In this document: in pieces, positions 5,923-6,081 of the stretch
Layout: the number at the start of each line of letters is the position of its first letter
Position numbering within the stretch: position 1 is the first letter of the stretch
From: an uncultured Collinsella sp.
GTDB taxonomy: Bacteria; Actinomycetota; Coriobacteriia; Coriobacteriales; Coriobacteriaceae
Length of the DNA: 6,081 nucleotides
Direction: 5' to 3'
Assembly (NCBI GenBank): GCA_900751695.1
Contig: CAADSS010000004.1
Location: forward strand, 1-6,081
The notes under the pieces: model-generated
Database searches by the model: none
What the model saw: only the letters and a program-made list of their open reading frames with translations
Told to the model about the DNA's origin: nothing
Position numbers and translations under genes: made by a program

Positions 5923-6081
5923 TTGGCGCACACGAAGAAAATAATCGGGTGGACCGCGATCGCTCTGTTCGCCGCAACGCTGGCGGGCATCTGGGTGCTG
6001 ACGGAGCAAAACACGGTGAAGACGTCGTTGCTGAGCGAGTCCACCGCGCGCGTGGTGGGGGGGCAGGCTGCGAGAGTTCAA
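5923..6081 (+). CDS. VanZ-like membrane protein, N-terminal fragment (3' end outside window)
   Basis: Fifty-three codons are visible and the frame stays open to the window edge. The start is TTG at 5923, with GGAGG at 5911-5915 seven bases upstream; an in-frame TAA at 5902 excludes a longer form. After a basic MAHTKK, residues about 7-26 form a hydrophobic helix (IIGWTAIALFAATLAGIWVL), a membrane anchor or signal segment. It is followed by TEQNTVKTSLLSES (27-40). A membrane helix followed by a Q-N-x-x-x-S-x-x-L-S-x-S pattern is what I associate with the first part of VanZ-family proteins, small multi-helix membrane proteins named after the teicoplanin-resistance accessory gene, mostly of unknown role. 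This rests on one motif; a different membrane or exported protein remains possible. No resistance phenotype should be read from it. Confidence 0.5.
   Translation, partial: MAHTKKIIGWTAIALFAATLAGIWVLTEQNTVKTSLLSESTARVVGGQAARVQ

Overview
The window looks like part of a high-GC Actinomycetota chromosome, most likely a gut Coriobacteriia of the Collinsella type. That placement is inferred from base composition, codon use, the character of the intergenic repeats and the general look of the proteins; no marker gene here proves it. All genes lie on the + strand. The many long antisense reading frames are shadows of GC-rich coding sequence.

Layout: (1) 1-195 is the 3' end of a transketolase C-terminal domain, closed by a good intrinsic terminator (243-276). 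(2) 196-643 is intergenic. From about 365 to 604 it is filled by an imperfect palindrome of about 240 bp with two perfect 28-bp arms and a GC-rich core hairpin, which looks like a small non-coding repeat element. (3) 644-2771 is a two-gene ftsE-ftsX operon with a 14-base overlap, ending in a strong terminator (2796-2829). FtsE carries an unusual Pro/Ala/Gln-rich N-terminal extension of about 173 residues. (4) 2907-5042 is a full-length RNase R/RNase II family exoribonuclease with intact catalytic aspartates, a basic N-terminal tail and a C-terminal S1 domain, followed by a hairpin terminator. (5) 5154-5195 is a cluster of related inverted and direct repeats immediately ahead of a lone small serine recombinase (5214-5819). 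(6) From 5923 to the window edge is the start of a membrane protein resembling the VanZ family.

FtsE and FtsX would form a membrane ABC complex that governs septal peptidoglycan hydrolysis. RNase R is a housekeeping RNA-decay enzyme with its own ribosome-binding site and flanking terminators, so it is probably a separate transcription unit. The recombinase and the repeats upstream of it look like a small mobile or self-regulating insertion between housekeeping genes. No CRISPR array, tRNA, rRNA or complete transposon was seen. The items most worth a second look are the 240-bp palindrome, the repeat cluster with two mutually exclusive hairpins ahead of the recombinase, and the FtsE extension.
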